A stretch of 5,612 bases of DNA, from contig JAEYZB010000157.1 of NCBI GenBank assembly GCA_023428205.1, positions 1 to 5,612 of the forward strand, given 5' to 3'. The stretch's first letter is position 1. The number at the start of each line of letters is the position of its first letter. The translations under genes were made by a program, and so were the position numbers. The DNA is from Bacteroidota bacterium. Lineage in GTDB: Bacteria > Bacteroidota > Bacteroidia > Chitinophagales > LD1. Under the pieces are notes generated by a model that was given only the letters and a program-made list of their open reading frames with translations, made no database searches and was not told the DNA's origin. This document shows, in pieces, positions 1 to 5,345 of this stretch.

Positions 1-159
1 GGTTACATCTTCACGGGCAATATGGAACTCGCCAAGAAAATCGGTTTGCGCGCATCCCGCAGAATCGAATTTTACAACAGTAAAATAGACTGTCGTCTAT
101 TAGAGTTTGAATTATATGACGGCTCTAAACGGAAGCCGAAAGAAGACATATCAGTTTAA
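1..159 (+). CDS. C-terminal fragment of a THUMP-domain RNA methyltransferase (RlmL/COG0116-like)
   Basis: Frame 1 is open from the window edge to a TAA at 157-159 and gives the last 52 residues of a protein whose start lies upstream. The tail reads GNMELAKKIGLRASRRIEFY, then NSKIDCRLLEFELYDGSK. This matches the usual end of COG0116-type class I SAM-dependent RNA methyltransferases, where a Gly-Leu-Arg-x-Ser-Arg step is followed by an 'N-G/S-x-(L/I)-(E/D)-C-R' strand and a 'Y-x-G-S-K' end. Family members methylate guanine in 23S rRNA (RlmL N-terminal half: m2G2445). The catalytic motifs and THUMP domain are outside the window, so the exact target base is unknown. The gene is convergent with the minus-strand sensor-like gene and overlaps its stop by 9 bp. 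The family call rests on the C-terminal pattern alone. Confidence 0.72.
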   Translation, partial: GYIFTGNMELAKKIGLRASRRIEFYNSKIDCRLLEFELYDGSKRKPKEDISV

Positions 160-777
160 ATTATGTTGATGGTTGCTATACATTCGTTTACCCACATTGG
201 AAGTAAATATAAGTGCCTGAATAATAATAGCAATAATAACAACCACTGCCATTTCTAACTGAGATGTAGACTCATACGACTTAACAAGTTTGTTTGTTTG
301 GCTCACCATAGATTTAGCTTCGTATACCTGAATGGTTGACAAAGAGCCAAGAACACCCAAGGCATTCAACGCAACTTCTTTACTGGCCTTAAAATCATTA
401 TTAGCAACGTGCGCCTGTATCCGTTTACACAAATCCGTATATTGTGCAAAATACGCCTCCTCTTCTTCCGTTAACACCGTTTTTTGATAGCGCGTATTGA
501 TACTTTGGACTTCATAAAGCAAGGCATTCAACGCTTCTTTTTTCGATTCATCATCTATTTCAGAATAGGCAAGGTCAATCACCTTGTGCATATTTTCCGA
601 TAGCGTCAAGATATAGTTTTCCACTACCAGTCTATCGTCATAAATAGAGGTTACTAATTTGTTGATTTGCGCAGAGTTTTCTCGCTCGCTGAGATTATTG
701 AAAAACACAATCGCCAACACTACAAAAAGCAGACATGCAGCCGGCATTTTTTTCTTTATAGGATATAGCCATTTCAT
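151..777 (-). CDS. Orphan four-helix-bundle (4HB_MCP-like) sensor protein with two membrane segments
   Basis: This 208-residue protein has a basic N-terminus (KWLYPIKKK), a first membrane helix at about 11-27, a helical charged region at about 30-172, and a second membrane helix at about 176-194 followed by a short tail. The stretch near 45-56 (SIYDDRLVVENY) resembles the first helix of the chemoreceptor four-helix-bundle ligand-binding domain (4HB_MCP), and the topology (helix-periplasmic bundle-helix) is that of an MCP sensor half. After the second helix only about 14 residues remain, so there is no HAMP, MCP signalling, kinase or GGDEF domain. The frame simply ends, with no downstream remnant, and it runs into the convergent methyltransferase gene. 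It may act as a stand-alone ligand sensor or a membrane stress protein; no function can be assigned. The start is ATG at 775-777 without a clear Shine-Dalgarno site, as is common in Bacteroidota. It lies 70 bp downstream of the globin gene on the same strand. Confidence 0.75.
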   Translation of the reverse strand: MKWLYPIKKKMPAACLLFVVLAIVFFNNLSERENSAQINKLVTSIYDDRLVVENYILTLSENMHKVIDLAYSEIDDESKKEALNALLYEVQSINTRYQKTVLTEEEEAYFAQYTDLCKRIQAHVANNDFKASKEVALNALGVLGSLSTIQVYEAKSMVSQTNKLVKSYESTSQLEMAVVVIIAIIIQALIFTSNVGKRMYSNHQHNLN

Positions 778-847
778 AGTTATGTATTTTGATAAAGCAA
801 GATAACTATTTTATTGCTATAAAAGTACAAAACAGCTTTATTTGGCA
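778..847 (-). promoter_or_regulatory. Possible promoter region of the four-helix-bundle gene (weak)
   Basis: This 70-bp AT-rich gap separates the globin stop from the start of the sensor-like gene on the minus strand. Read on that strand it contains TTTTG (832-828) and, 23 nt downstream, TATCTTG (804-798). These are imperfect matches to the Bacteroidota pattern TTTG...TAnnTTTG, with spacing slightly longer than usual and one T missing from the -7 element. No convincing terminator for the globin transcript is present, so the sensor-like gene could also be read through from the upstream operon. Confidence 0.25.
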
Positions 848-1228
848 TTAATTATGGTCGGTCTGAATTTTATATAACATCAGTCTTGCAATATTAGCGG
901 CCCTCGTTTTTGCTTCATCCGCTTTCTCGCCTTCAAATAGTTCGTCTACTGTTTTGGTAAAGAGTTTTAGCCATTGTGAAAATTCAACTTCTGTCATAGA
1001 AGTTAGTTTGCTCAAATCAATATGTTTTTGCATAGGATTTCCTGTAAAACCTTGTTCACCCAAAAGCAAACTTGCCCAAAATGCATACATCTTCGGCAAA
1101 TGATGTTCCCAATCCACTTTCGCTACATCACTAAAAATATGTCCGATTACTTTATCGGTTCGCACCTTATCGTAAAAGGTGTTTACCAACAGCTCAATAT
1201 CCTTTCTATTTTCAATGTCATTGCTCAT
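848..1228 (-). CDS. Group III truncated haemoglobin (TrHb3)
   Basis: This 126-residue haem protein has the single-domain length typical of group III truncated globins. Landmarks seen: Tyr19 in the B helix (FYDKV), His43 in EHHLPKMYAFW (E-helix distal position, aligned by eye with His46 of Campylobacter Ctb), the LLG...GNP segment, His69 in NPMQKHIDL (proximal haem ligand F8), and Trp86 in FSQWLKLF (G8). Tyr-B10, His-E7 and Trp-G8 are the polar distal-pocket set characteristic of group III. The protein is cytosolic; relatives bind O2 and NO, and Campylobacter Ctb is induced by nitrosative stress. Start ATG at 1226-1228, preceded by an A-rich leader (AAAAAGATAAAG). It starts 10 nt after the stop of the SMR gene and is probably co-transcribed with it and the HPP gene. 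Family assignment is firm; the physiological ligand is inferred. Confidence 0.93.
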   Translation of the reverse strand: MSNDIENRKDIELLVNTFYDKVRTDKVIGHIFSDVAKVDWEHHLPKMYAFWASLLLGEQGFTGNPMQKHIDLSKLTSMTEVEFSQWLKLFTKTVDELFEGEKADEAKTRAANIARLMLYKIQTDHN

Positions 1229-1238
1229 CTTTATCTTT

Positions 1239-1565
1239 TTAGTGCGTTACAACTTTTAACCCGATAATGGAAAGAATAAGTGTTGAAAGAAACACGATTC
1301 GCCAAAAATCAGCAGATTCTTTAAAGACAAAAATACCGACCAGTACCGTTCCCACTGCTCCAATACCTGTCCATACGGCATAAGCTGTTCCTATCGGCAA
1401 TTTTTGCGTAGCTTTTACCAAAAGCACCATACTTATCGTCAGAAAAAACAAGAACATTCCGTACCATTTCCATTGCTCGGCAGCGGAAACCGTCTTAGCC
1501 TTGCCTAAACAAAAAGCAAAGGCAACCTCACATAAGCCTGCTATGATTAATATTATCCAACTCAT
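1239..1565 (-). CDS. Small multidrug resistance (SMR) exporter, Gdx/SugE-type
   Basis: This 108-residue inner-membrane protein has four predicted helices and acts in its family as an antiparallel dimer coupling proton entry to cation export. It opens MSWIILIIAG, carries the essential acidic residue Glu13 in LCEVAFAF, and has LPIGTAYAVWTGIGAVG at 56-72, the signature of the Gdx/SugE branch, with Tyr62 and Trp65 in helix 3; Ser45 in helix 2 fits the Gdx serine. It ends IIGLKVVTH. Gdx members export guanidinium; the quaternary-ammonium (Qac/EmrE) branch differs in helices 1 and 3. The helix-1 Trp of classical Gdx (position 16) is Phe here, so substrate is uncertain. The ATG at 1563-1565 was chosen because the family begins MSW; an in-frame TTG at 1572-1574 would add three residues. 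It sits 11 nt after the HPP stop and 10 nt before the globin start. Confidence 0.9.
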   Translation of the reverse strand: MSWIILIIAGLCEVAFAFCLGKAKTVSAAEQWKWYGMFLFFLTISMVLLVKATQKLPIGTAYAVWTGIGAVGTVLVGIFVFKESADFWRIVFLSTLILSIIGLKVVTH

Positions 1566-1576
1566 AATGCGCAAGT

Positions 1577-2185
1577 CTAAATTTTTCTTCTTTCTCGGTT
1601 CATTGTTTTAACCCATTTTACACCTTTCAAAAAACGCCCTTTAGTCGGATATTGCCTGTGTGATGTGATATTATTAAAAAATAGGGCAACCCAAAGCAAT
1701 ATGAAAGCCCCTAATAAAACGGGAGAAAACGCATACCAATAGCCTAATGCTTTTATTTTTTCCGAACCAATTACGGCAATCAGCGCAGTCGCTCCGCCCG
1801 GTGGATGGAGCGTTTTCGTGTATTGCATAGCAATGATGGAAAGTGACACTGCTAATGGAGCCGTAATCCACAAGATTGGAGGAAAGAACTTAAATACAGT
1901 AACCCCGATTAGCGCACTTACGATATGCCCGCCAATCAGATTTCGCGGCTGCGCCAATGGACTTTGAATGGCACCGTAAACCAGTACGCTACTTGCACCA
2001 AACGAACCAATCAGAAATACATTCTCCGGCTCTGTGAGATATAAACTTTGAATAAAGGCGATAATCCCAATACCAACAAATGAGCCTAAGAAAGACCAAA
2101 ATTGTTCTTTATAATCAATTAATGTTTCTTTATAAAATACATACTTGCTGATTCGATAGCTTCGCTTTATGTGTTTCTTTATCAT
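1577..2185 (-). CDS. HPP-family integral membrane protein (possible nitrite transporter)
   Basis: This 202-residue protein contains the name-giving HPPGGA motif at 127-132 (TLHPPGGATALIAVIG). It also has two other conserved blocks of the family, GSFGASSVLVYGA at 60-72 and SPLAQPRNLIGGH at 75-87, and a late FSPVLLGAFILL segment. Hydrophobic stretches at about 30-50, 57-72, 84-99, 104-120 and 148-170 fit the usual four- to five-helix HPP fold. The basic N-terminus (about 29 residues) and Lys/Arg-rich C-tail suggest both face the cytoplasm. Plant chloroplast and cyanobacterial HPP proteins have been shown to carry nitrite; the bacterial substrate in general is not established. It is the first gene of a tight minus-strand run with the SMR exporter and the globin. 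ATG at 2183-2185 follows GTGGAGAT, a purine-rich site with unusually short spacing (2 nt). Family call is strong; transport role is inferred. Confidence 0.9.
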   Translation of the reverse strand: MIKKHIKRSYRISKYVFYKETLIDYKEQFWSFLGSFVGIGIIAFIQSLYLTEPENVFLIGSFGASSVLVYGAIQSPLAQPRNLIGGHIVSALIGVTVFKFFPPILWITAPLAVSLSIIAMQYTKTLHPPGGATALIAVIGSEKIKALGYWYAFSPVLLGAFILLWVALFFNNITSHRQYPTKGRFLKGVKWVKTMNRERRKI

Positions 2186-2225
2186 ATCTCCACTCAGTAT
2201 AAAACCGAAGCACGAATGTAGAATC

Positions 2226-2243
2226 TTTTCATTTGCATGAAAA
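2226..2243. promoter_or_regulatory. Operator-like 18-bp inverted repeat, Crp/Fnr spacing
   Basis: The sequence TTTTCAT-TTGC-ATGAAAA is a perfect 7-bp inverted repeat around a 4-bp centre. Its core TTCAT-N4-ATGAA has the 5-4-5 geometry of Crp/Fnr-family sites (compare TTGAT-N4-ATCAA for Fnr and TTAAC-N4-GTTAA for Campylobacter NssR, which controls a group III globin). Its near edge is 5 bp upstream of the -7-like TACATTCG of the HPP operon, so it covers the expected -33 position. In AT-rich DNA a dyad of this size can arise by chance, hence the modest confidence. Confidence 0.4.
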
Positions 2244-2288
2244 TCCTAATACTTATCAAAACATATTTTCCTATTTTGCCACACGAAA

Positions 2289-2293
2289 AGAGG
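2289..2293 (+). promoter_or_regulatory. Ribosome binding site deciding the fabG start
   Basis: AGAGG lies 5 nt before the ATG at 2299-2301, a good Shine-Dalgarno match in a window where most genes lack one. It supports that ATG over the in-frame TTG at 2233, which has no such site and would overlap the inverted repeat. Confidence 0.65.
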
Positions 2294-2298
2294 TTACT

Positions 2299-3042
2299 AT
2301 GCTTTTAGAAAACAAAAATATATTGATTACAGGTGGCACACGCGGAATTGGACTGGCGGCAGTGGAACGCTTTATCGAAGAGGGGGCGAATGTTGCATTT
2401 ACGTATGTAAGTAGCGAAGCAAAAGCCAATGAAATTATTGCGAAATTCGCACAAAAACCCAATAAAATAAAGGCGTATCGCTCCGATGCATCATCGTTTT
2501 CCGACAGCGAAAAGTTGGTTGAAAATGTGTTAGCCGATTTCGGGAAAATTGACGTATTGGTAAACAACGCAGGCATTACAAAAGATAATTTGCTTTTGCG
2601 AATGACCGAAGAACAGTTTGATACTGTGATTGCCAATAACCTGACATCTGTTTTCAATCTCACAAAACACGTAGCAAAATCCATGCTTCGTCAGCGAAGC
2701 GGCTCTATTATCAATCTCACTTCCATCGTGGGTGTTCGCGGGCAGGCAGGACAGGCGAACTACGCAGCTTCCAAAGCGGGAATTATCGGCTTCACGAAAT
2801 CCATTGCCGATGAATTTGGTTCGCGGGATATCCGCTGCAACGCTATTTCACCGGGCTTTATTGCAACGGATATGACCGATGTTTTGACCGAAGACGTAAA
2901 AAAAGATATTTTGAAACAAATACCGATGAGCCGAATGGGTAAAGCCGAAGAGGTCGCAAACGCAATGGTGTTTTTGGCAAGCAATTTGAGTTCTTATGTG
3001 AGTGGACAAGTATTGAGTGTGTGCGGTGCAATGAGCCGATGA
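2299..3042 (+). CDS. fabG: 3-oxoacyl-[acyl-carrier-protein] reductase (FabG, SDR family)
   Basis: This 247-residue classical short-chain dehydrogenase would reduce 3-oxoacyl-ACP to 3-hydroxyacyl-ACP with NADPH in the elongation cycle of fatty acid synthesis, in the cytosol as a tetramer. Visible landmarks: cofactor motif TGGTRGIG at 11-18, a D63 site after strand 3 (YRSDAS), NNAG at 89-92 followed by ITKDNLLLRM, which is typical of FabG, catalytic Asn114 in NNLTSVF, Ser142, Tyr155 and Lys159 in NYAASKAG, then SPGFIATDMT at 184-193. It ends in VLSVCGAMSR, where many other FabGs have a VDGG-type end. All four catalytic residues are present and the length is normal. The start is set by the AGAGG site; the longer reading from TTG at 2233 would add 22 residues not seen in the family. 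Many SDR enzymes share these motifs, but the ITKDNLL/NLTSVF pattern favours FabG. The next gene begins 24 nt downstream on the same strand. Confidence 0.9.
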   Translation: MLLENKNILITGGTRGIGLAAVERFIEEGANVAFTYVSSEAKANEIIAKFAQKPNKIKAYRSDASSFSDSEKLVENVLADFGKIDVLVNNAGITKDNLLLRMTEEQFDTVIANNLTSVFNLTKHVAKSMLRQRSGSIINLTSIVGVRGQAGQANYAASKAGIIGFTKSIADEFGSRDIRCNAISPGFIATDMTDVLTEDVKKDILKQIPMSRMGKAEEVANAMVFLASNLSSYVSGQVLSVCGAMSR

Positions 3043-3066
3043 TTAATTGCGAATTAAAAATTAAAC
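3043..3066 (+). other. fabG-vWA spacer with a short inverted repeat
   Basis: Immediately after the fabG stop, TTAATT-GCG-AATTAA (3043-3057) is a perfect 6-bp dyad, and AATTAA then recurs at 3060-3065 just before the next start. It is too AT-rich to be a strong terminator and has no T tract, so the two genes are probably co-transcribed. It leaves the downstream gene without a recognisable Shine-Dalgarno site. Confidence 0.4.
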
Positions 3067-5193
3067 ATGGGCATGGGGTTGTCGTTTGAACATTCTCTTT
3101 TTTGGCTTCCTCTCTGCATTTTGATTGCGGGTCTCTATGCATTTGTGCTCTACCGAAACGATTTCAAAAACACAGCTTCATCGCTTTTCAAATATCGTTA
3201 TTGGCTTTCCGCATTTCGTTTTCTCACCGTATTTTTTCTACTGCTGTTGTTGCTCACGCCATTTCTGAAAATGCGCCACACCGAAACTCAAAAGCCGGTG
3301 GTAGCCTTGCTCGTGGACAATAGTGAGTCCATCCGAAATGGGTTAAAAAAACGAGCAGACACAACACTTTATCTGCAAACGATTGAAAAAATCAGCGATA
3401 AACTGAAGGAAAAATACGATGTAATAACGTACAGTTTGAGCGACAAACTCGACCCAAAAGCTCCTGAAAATTTTAACGGCAAAAGCACTAACCTTTCCAA
3501 TGCTTTTTCGCAAATCAACGATTTATACTACAACCGAAACTTGGGAGCAGTCGTGCTCGCTTCTGATGGCATATTCAATCAGGGAATCAATCCGATTTAT
3601 AGCACCGAAAATGTGCAATACAGCATTTATACCATCGCTGTGGGCGACACGAACACTGTGCGTGATGCAAAAATCGAAGCGGTGTATTTCAATCAAGTTG
3701 CCTATCTGAACGATAATTTTGTAATAAAAGCCGACATCGCTGCTTCCAAAATGGTCGGAAAAAACGCGGTGGTTTCGCTCAAACAAATCAGCGAAAGCGG
3801 AGAAACGAATTTAGGCACAAAAACCATTGCAATCAACAAAGAAGCGTTTTACGAAAGTGTCCATTTTGAAATCACGGCAAGCAAAACAGGCGTAGTGCAT
3901 TATGCAATGGTGATTAGCGCAATGGATGGCGAAGTGACCACGTGCAACAACCGCAAAGATATTTTTGTGGAAGTGCTGGACGGACGGCAGAAAATTTTGC
4001 TCGTAGCCAACGCGCCTCACCCCGACATTGCCGCACTGAAATCAGCCATTGAAGCAAACAAAAACTATTCGTTTGAAATGCAATATGCTTCCGAATTTTC
4101 GGCAAATACTTCGATAAACTCAGCAACCAACGATTACAGTTTGGTGATTTTACACCAACTTCCAAGCACGAATAACGCAGCACAATCTCTTATCGCCACT
4201 ATCAAAAATGCGAAAAAACCCATTTGGTGGATTTTGGGAGCAAGCTCCAATTATTTCGAATTGAACAAAGTGGAAAATGTAATGGAAGTAACCGGAAACA
4301 TCAATCGCTTCAACGATGTTACAGCTTCGGTAAATAGCGATTTCAGTTTGTTTACCTTAAGCGAAGCCACGCAAACGACTCTTGCGAAACTACCACCACT
4401 CAGCACCACTTTTGGCGACTTCAAAAGCAACCCTGCAGCAAAAGTTTTACTCACACAAAAAATCAATCAGGTAGCGACTGATTTTCCGCTCTTGAGTTTT
4501 ACGGATAACGAAGAAAACAAAACAGCTGTACTCGCAGGAGAAGGCCTGTGGCGATGGAAACTGCACAACTATTTGCAGGCAAAAAACACCGATGCCTTTA
4601 ATGAAGTGGTGCAAAAAACCGCACAGTATTTGGCTGCTGAAGCCGATAAACGTCCGTTTCGCGTCACTCCTGCAAAAACCGTGTTCAGCGAAAATGAAAC
4701 CGTACTATTTGGTGCGCAGCTCTACAATGCCAATTACGAAGCGGTAAATACACCCGATGTGAGCATGGACATCACAAACGAAAGTGGGAAAACCTATAAT
4801 TTTCGCTTTTCTAAAAATGAAAATTCATACACGCTGAATACCGGATTTTTGCCCTCAGGCAATTATCGTTATTCCGCTTCGGCTACATTTGGTAGCAATC
4901 GCTATAAAGCAGACGGAAAATTTGCAGTTGCGGCTTTACAGCTGGAAGATGTCAATACTGTTGCGGATTTCAAGCTGCTGCAAAACTTAGCTTCTGCTCA
5001 CAACGGCAAAATGGAATCCTTAGAAACTGCTGAAAAAATTGCGGACGAATTACTTTCTGCAAACACATTGAAACCTGTCTTATACGATACCACCACCACG
5101 CAAAGCGCCATTGATTTGAAATGGATTTTTGCACTCTTGATTTTATTACTGAGTGCAGAATGGTTTGTGAGGAAATGGAGTGGAGGTTATTGA
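3067..5193 (+). CDS. Membrane-anchored vWA-domain protein, function unknown
   Basis: This 708-residue protein has membrane helices at about 10-29 and 48-66 and a third at about 685-700, with a basic tail (RKWSGGY). Basic residues between the first two helices place that loop in the cytoplasm and the large central part in the periplasm. A von Willebrand factor A domain begins right after helix 2: VVALLVDNSES supplies the DxSxS metal site (Asp84, Ser86, Ser88), a Thr at about 141 (GKSTNLS) and an Asp at about 167 (LASDGIFNQG) complete the MIDAS set. A beta-rich region follows (about 200-305), then an alpha/beta region starting RQKILLVANAPHPDI (about 307-395, with WWILGASSN) that resembles the glutamine amidotransferase-like fold found in related membrane proteins, a GEGLWRW motif near 491, and an Ig-like stretch at about 525-622. 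No cysteine-histidine triad is visible. Relatives in Bacteroidota are uncharacterised. Start ATG at 3067; a second ATG two codons later is equally possible. Confidence 0.82.
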   Translation: MGMGLSFEHSLFWLPLCILIAGLYAFVLYRNDFKNTASSLFKYRYWLSAFRFLTVFFLLLLLLTPFLKMRHTETQKPVVALLVDNSESIRNGLKKRADTTLYLQTIEKISDKLKEKYDVITYSLSDKLDPKAPENFNGKSTNLSNAFSQINDLYYNRNLGAVVLASDGIFNQGINPIYSTENVQYSIYTIAVGDTNTVRDAKIEAVYFNQVAYLNDNFVIKADIAASKMVGKNAVVSLKQISESGETNLGTKTIAINKEAFYESVHFEITASKTGVVHYAMVISAMDGEVTTCNNRKDIFVEVLDGRQKILLVANAPHPDIAALKSAIEANKNYSFEMQYASEFSANTSINSATNDYSLVILHQLPSTNNAAQSLIATIKNAKKPIWWILGASSNYFELNKVENVMEVTGNINRFNDVTASVNSDFSLFTLSEATQTTLAKLPPLSTTFGDFKSNPAAKVLLTQKINQVATDFPLLSFTDNEENKTAVLAGEGLWRWKLHNYLQAKNTDAFNEVVQKTAQYLAAEADKRPFRVTPAKTVFSENETVLFGAQLYNANYEAVNTPDVSMDITNESGKTYNFRFSKNENSYTLNTGFLPSGNYRYSASATFGSNRYKADGKFAVAALQLEDVNTVADFKLLQNLASAHNGKMESLETAEKIADELLSANTLKPVLYDTTTTQSAIDLKWIFALLILLLSAEWFVRKWSGGY

Positions 5194-5202
5194 TTCCCCC
5201 TA

Positions 5203-5234
5203 CAGATAACGCAGATTTTAGCAGAAAAAAATCT
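5203..5234. repeat. Short CAGAT-type intergenic repeat with a small hairpin
   Basis: CAGAT at 5203-5207 and 5212-5216 and CAGAA at 5222-5226 recur at 9- and 10-bp steps. The pattern (acagataacgcagatttta) recalls the 'ACAGATTACGCAGATT' intergenic repeats I know from many Bacteroidota genomes. AGATTTT (5213-5219) can pair with AAAATCT (5228-5234) over an 8-nt loop. It lies 10 bp after the vWA stop. The stem is AT-rich and has no T tract after it, so I do not call it a terminator. Confidence 0.4.
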
Positions 5235-5238
5235 TGAA

Positions 5239-5272
5239 ATGGTGCAAAAAAATGAGGAGGATTTGCAACCAT
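5239..5272 (+). other. Imperfect hairpin downstream of the vWA gene
   Basis: ATGGTGCAAA (5239-5248) pairs with TTTGC-A-ACCAT (5262-5272): ten base pairs interrupted by a single bulged A at 5267. The 13-nt purine-rich loop contains GAGGAGG. No U-run follows, so it is not a standard intrinsic terminator. It may stabilise the 3' end of the vWA transcript or be a chance structure. Confidence 0.35.
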
Positions 5273-5316
5273 CACTATCGTAATGCAGCGATAACATTAT
5301 AATAACCTCGCGTATC

Positions 5317-5324
5317 TATAATTG
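5317..5324 (+). promoter_or_regulatory. Candidate -7 element for the phosphatase gene
   Basis: TATAATTG matches the Bacteroidota -7 pattern TAnnTTTG at all but one fixed base and lies 21 nt before the ATG at 5346. No TTG is found 19-21 bp upstream, so the -33 half is missing and the call is weak. Confidence 0.3.
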
Positions 5325-5345
5325 CTCCCGCAAAATCTATCATTT

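Larger units (their letters stand above)
2186..2298. promoter_or_regulatory. Divergent control region between the HPP operon and fabG
   Basis: This 113-bp AT-rich spacer lies between two genes that start in opposite directions, so it should hold both promoters. On the minus strand TACATTCG (2220-2213) matches the Bacteroidota -7 element TAnnTTTG at all but one fixed position and would fire toward the HPP gene. Where its -33 partner should be lies the inverted repeat described separately. On the fabG side I find no good -7/-33 pair; ACATATTTTCC and CTATTTTGCC (2261-2280) are only loose candidates. No guanidine riboswitch fold is recognisable upstream of the HPP-SMR genes. Confidence 0.45.

Noticed and set aside
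1022..1267. Plus-strand open frame of 81 residues opposite the globin and the end of the SMR gene
   Set aside because: It lies antisense to two well-recognised genes, has no family-like sequence and no Shine-Dalgarno site; it is a shadow.
2233..2298. N-terminal extension of fabG from an in-frame TTG
   Set aside because: The extra 22 residues are not found in FabG proteins, the TTG lies in the inverted repeat, and a proper AGAGG site precedes the ATG at 2299.
2186..2298. Guanidine riboswitch upstream of the HPP-SMR operon
   Set aside because: A Gdx-type gene made this worth checking, but the leader is short and AT-rich and shows none of the paired ACGR-containing hairpins of the known guanidine riboswitch classes.
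2271..2684. Minus-strand 137-residue frame over the start of fabG
   Set aside because: Its composition mirrors the fabG coding strand, it shows no motif, and fabG has all catalytic residues in the opposite frame.
3523..3786. Minus-strand frame within the vWA gene (and similar ones up to about 5275)
   Set aside because: All are antisense to a continuous 708-codon frame with recognisable domains; none has a plausible start site or family resemblance.
5276..5293. TATCG...CGATA dyad as a terminator or operator
   Set aside because: Only 5 bp with an 8-nt loop and no T tract; easily expected by chance.
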